Below are positions 63,150 to 64,000 of a DNA stretch of 64,000 bases, piece by piece (position 1 is the stretch's first letter; the number at the start of each line of letters is the position of its first letter). The DNA lies in contig JABDLJ010000019.1 of NCBI GenBank assembly GCA_013003075.1, positions 89,759-153,758 on the forward strand, given 5' to 3'. Made by a program: the position numbers and the translations under genes. The DNA comes from Paracoccaceae bacterium (GTDB taxonomy: Bacteria; Pseudomonadota; Alphaproteobacteria; Rhodobacterales; Rhodobacteraceae). The notes beneath the pieces are model-generated. The model was not told the DNA's origin and searched no databases. It saw only the letters and a list, made by a program, of their open reading frames with translations.

Positions 63150-63177
63150 AAAAGGCGGCGCACGGTGCGCCGCCTTT
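63150..63177 (-). terminator. Intrinsic terminator between dppA and the M24 gene
   Basis: AAAGGCGGCGCA / TGCGCCGCCTTT, a perfect 12-bp stem with a 3-nt loop, followed by a further T on the minus strand. It lies 16 nt after the dppA stop and would make the binding protein more abundant than the downstream genes. Confidence 0.7.
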
Positions 63178-63192
63178 GATGTTGAACGCGGC

Positions 63193-64000
63193 CTACTGCG
63201 CCAGTCCGACCTGGTTGAAGATGTGCCCGCCCAGGGGGTGGACGACATAGCCATCAACTTCGGGACGCATCACCATGTAGACCACCGAATGCGCGATGGT
63301 CGCCCACGGCGCCTGCTCTTTGAAGACGACCTGGGCCTCTTCGTAAAGCGGGGCACGTTCGGCTTGCGTCGGCAGGATCTTCGCCTTCTGGATCAGATCC
63401 TCGAACGGCTGGTGGCACCACTGGGCGCGGTTGGAATTCTCGCGTCCATCGCAGCCCAGAAGAACCGCAAGGAAGTTGTCCGGATCGCCGTTGTCGCCGG
63501 TCCAGCCGAGTAGCACCGCGCCGTCGCGATCCTCATCCTTCGAACGCTCGAGATACTCGCCCCACTCGTAGGAGACGATCTCCACGTCGACGCCGATCTC
63601 GGACATGTCTTCCTGGATCAGCTCGGCCATGCGCCGCGCGTTCGGGTTGTAGGGGCGCTGCACCGGCATCGCCCAGATCTTCATCGACAGGTCCGAAACG
63701 CCGGCCTCTTCGAGCATCGCCTTGGCGCCTTCCGGATCGTAGGCGTCATCCTCGACCGCGTCGTTGTAGGACCACATGGTCGGCGGGATCGGGTTCTTGG
63801 CGACCTTGCCGGAGCCTTGGAACACCACGTCGAGGATCGCCTGCTTGTCGATCGCCATGTTGAGCGCTTTGCGGACCTCGGGCTGGTCGAACGGCGCCTG
63901 CTTGGTGTTGTAGGCGAGGTAGCCGACGTTCAGGCCTTCCTGCTCCATCACCTCGATGCCCTCGGCCTCCTTCATCGCGGCGATGTCGGCGGGGTTGGGG
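63193..64000 (-). CDS. dppA: Peptide ABC transporter substrate-binding protein (partial)
   Basis: The 3' part only; the frame is open to the window edge, so the N-terminus and signal peptide are outside. About 269 residues remain: LNVGYLAYNTKQAPFDQPEVRKALNMAIDKQAIL is diagnostic of SBP_bac_5 proteins, with WTGDNGDPDNFLAVLLGCDG and NRAQWCHQPFEDLI later. It captures peptides in the periplasm. First gene of dppA-M24-dppBCDF. Confidence 0.92.
   Translation of the reverse strand, partial: PNPADIAAMKEAEGIEVMEQEGLNVGYLAYNTKQAPFDQPEVRKALNMAIDKQAILDVVFQGSGKVAKNPIPPTMWSYNDAVEDDAYDPEGAKAMLEEAGVSDLSMKIWAMPVQRPYNPNARRMAELIQEDMSEIGVDVEIVSYEWGEYLERSKDEDRDGAVLLGWTGDNGDPDNFLAVLLGCDGRENSNRAQWCHQPFEDLIQKAKILPTQAERAPLYEEAQVVFKEQAPWATIAHSVVYMVMRPEVDGYVVHPLGGHIFNQVGLAQ

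Noticed and set aside
1-64000. tRNA, rRNA, insertion sequences, prophage, CRISPR arrays
   Set aside because: Reading the intergenic gaps by eye I found no cloverleaf, rRNA stretch, transposase, integrase or regularly spaced repeat. A tRNAscan/Infernal run would be needed to exclude short RNAs fully.

Overview
The window reads as chromosomal DNA of an alphaproteobacterium, most likely of the Rhodobacterales (Rhodobacteraceae/roseobacter group); I cannot name a genus. Reasons: uniformly high GC, the neighbourhoods rimP-nusA-ylxR/L7Ae-infB, secA divergent from prsA-argJ-mutT, dnaK-dnaJ, and lptC-lptA-lptB-hpf-ptsN without rpoN, and a soxR-regulated soxVW-XYZA-B-CD cluster of the Paracoccus type. 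Coding density is very high. I see no rRNA, tRNA, insertion sequence, prophage or CRISPR array; base and codon use look even throughout.

Layout. 1-10.1 kb: the end of an ABC exporter, an RlmD/TrmA-type RNA methyltransferase, two L,D-transpeptidases flanking a CAP-domain lipoprotein, hemH with a methyltransferase, then comF-grxC-nitrilase-marR, ubiG and a prolyl iminopeptidase. 10.1-15.7 kb: the transcription/translation operon rimP-nusA-ylxR-infB, preceded by a promoter and a leader that ends in an intrinsic terminator only 13 nt before the rimP start. 15.8-24 kb: mutT-argJ-prsA on the minus strand, secA on the plus strand, and two poorly characterised envelope genes after secA. 24-29 kb: radC, an unknown lipoprotein and dnaK-dnaJ.

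29-39.5 kb: a polysaccharide locus. An ABC-2 export permease lies divergent from a plus-strand run cysQ, GT2, galU, galE, GT4, GT2-like, GT14 and a sulfotransferase with two sulfotransferase-like halves. galU and galE supply UDP-sugars, the four transferases could assemble a glycan, the sulfotransferase could sulfate it, and CysQ would remove the PAP by-product. I infer a sulfated surface polysaccharide; the chemistry is not proven by sequence.

39.5-45.5 kb: ptsN, hpf, lptBAC, a RNase D-like exonuclease and kynU-kynA for tryptophan breakdown. 45.9-58.1 kb: a complete thiosulfate-oxidation (Sox) locus. Minus strand: soxV, W, X, Y, Z, A, B, a secreted DsrE-like gene, soxC, soxD and a DUF302 gene. 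Plus strand: soxS, a GlcG/HbpS-like gene, soxR and a YeeE/YedE (SoxT) permease, with a second YeeE/YedE permease at the other end. A 16-bp near-palindrome occurs three times, between soxV and soxS, before soxX and before soxB, and is a strong candidate SoxR operator. A terminator separates soxA from soxB. SoxR carries cysteines at 42 and 108, matching the persulfide-sensing pair of SqrR-type regulators. 58.1-64 kb: a dipeptide/oligopeptide ABC transporter (dppA partial, B, C, D, F) with an embedded M24 dipeptidase.

Starts were re-chosen where the ORF track extended into neighbouring genes. Motif positions are counted by eye and are approximate.
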